From Syntrophobacterales bacterium (GTDB lineage Bacteria; Desulfobacterota; Syntrophorhabdia; Syntrophorhabdales; WCHB1-27), in NCBI GenBank assembly GCA_017881765.1, contig JADGQN010000101.1, positions 1-12,618 on the forward strand: a stretch of DNA of 12,618 nucleotides, read 5' to 3'. Positions within the stretch are counted from its first letter, which is position 1. Each line of letters opens with the position of its first letter. Below, piece by piece: positions 12,445 to 12,618 of this stretch. The notes below the pieces were generated by a model, which saw only the letters and a list, made by a program, of their open reading frames with translations, did not search any database and was not told the DNA's origin. A program made the position numbers and the translations under genes.

Positions 12445-12618
12445 ATGATCGCAACAGGAAGATTTCTTGTGAATACGCATGTGCATGCGCAACGCCACGC
12501 TTTTAAATTCAAAGAACGTGGGATAAAGCCCGGCTTCGCAACACTGGCCGAAGGCATGCCGGATGTTGAGGCATATGATAACAGTGAACGGCTCCTTTAC
12601 GACATGGGACGATACAAC
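12445..12618 (+). CDS. Amidohydrolase_2 family protein, paralog 3 (5' part, cut by the window edge)
   Basis: Fifty-eight codons are present from the ATG at 12445, with GGAGG (12433-12437) seven bases before. The peptide begins MIATGRFLVNTHVHAQRHAF, and the frame is open to the edge. It agrees with paralog 2 at 47 of 58 residues, including KFKERGIKP and FATLAEGMP, and starts 30 bp after that gene, so it is a recent tandem copy, probably in the same operon. The first two metal histidines (His12, His14) are kept. The residue two before the first of them is Asn10, where both other paralogs have Asp. The rest of the active site is outside the window. Confidence 0.9.
   Translation, partial: MIATGRFLVNTHVHAQRHAFKFKERGIKPGFATLAEGMPDVEAYDNSERLLYDMGRYN

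Noticed and set aside
11287..12498. Long minus-strand open frame (403 codons) antisense to paralog 2
   Set aside because: The plus strand carries complete amidohydrolase motifs, a good Shine-Dalgarno and a close tandem copy. The antisense product has no recognisable motifs and runs into the repeat, giving typical repeat-derived peptides.

Overview
The window looks like chromosomal DNA of an anaerobic or facultatively anaerobic bacterium of the old Deltaproteobacteria type, possibly Desulfobacterota close to the Syntrophorhabdaceae. This is an inference from gene content: a radical-SAM HemN-like enzyme, a stand-alone V4R protein, a branched-chain-type (HAAT) ABC importer and tandem amidohydrolase_2 genes, with moderately high GC and short co-directional gene runs. 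No rRNA, tRNA or single-copy phylogenetic marker is present to confirm it.

Left part (1-5565). Most genes here point left. They are the 5' end of an RfaH/NusG-like antiterminator, an Ogt-type DNA alkyltransferase, a three-gene run (inositol-monophosphatase-like, V4R protein, soluble histidine kinase) and a HemN/HemW-like radical-SAM protein. One rightward MBL-fold hydrolase lies between them, driven by a near-consensus promoter that overlaps the ogt start. A 148-bp element with inverted-repeat ends sits at the convergent junction 1581-1776 and supplies the last codons of the histidine kinase. The 354-bp gap 3922-4275 has two long perfect hairpins and one half of a dispersed repeat pair.

Right part (5566-12618). 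All genes point right and read as one catabolic locus: a FadR-type regulator, livH-livM-livG-livF without a substrate-binding protein gene, then three tandem amidohydrolase_2 paralogs, the third cut by the window edge. The likely logic is import of a small carboxylated compound (aromatic acid or amino-acid-like), conversion by the amidohydrolases (decarboxylation or hydrolysis), and control by the FadR-type protein. The substrate cannot be read from sequence. The second and third paralogs agree at 47 of 58 residues, so that duplication is recent; the first is more divergent. The gaps between these genes hold a dispersed-repeat copy, a small palindrome and a double-hairpin GC-rich repeat.

The features most worth a second look are the tandem amidohydrolase array with its solute-binding-protein-less importer, the V4R/orphan-kinase pair with a degenerate metal motif, a possibly leaderless inositol-phosphatase transcript, and the mobile-like repeat that forms the kinase 3' end.
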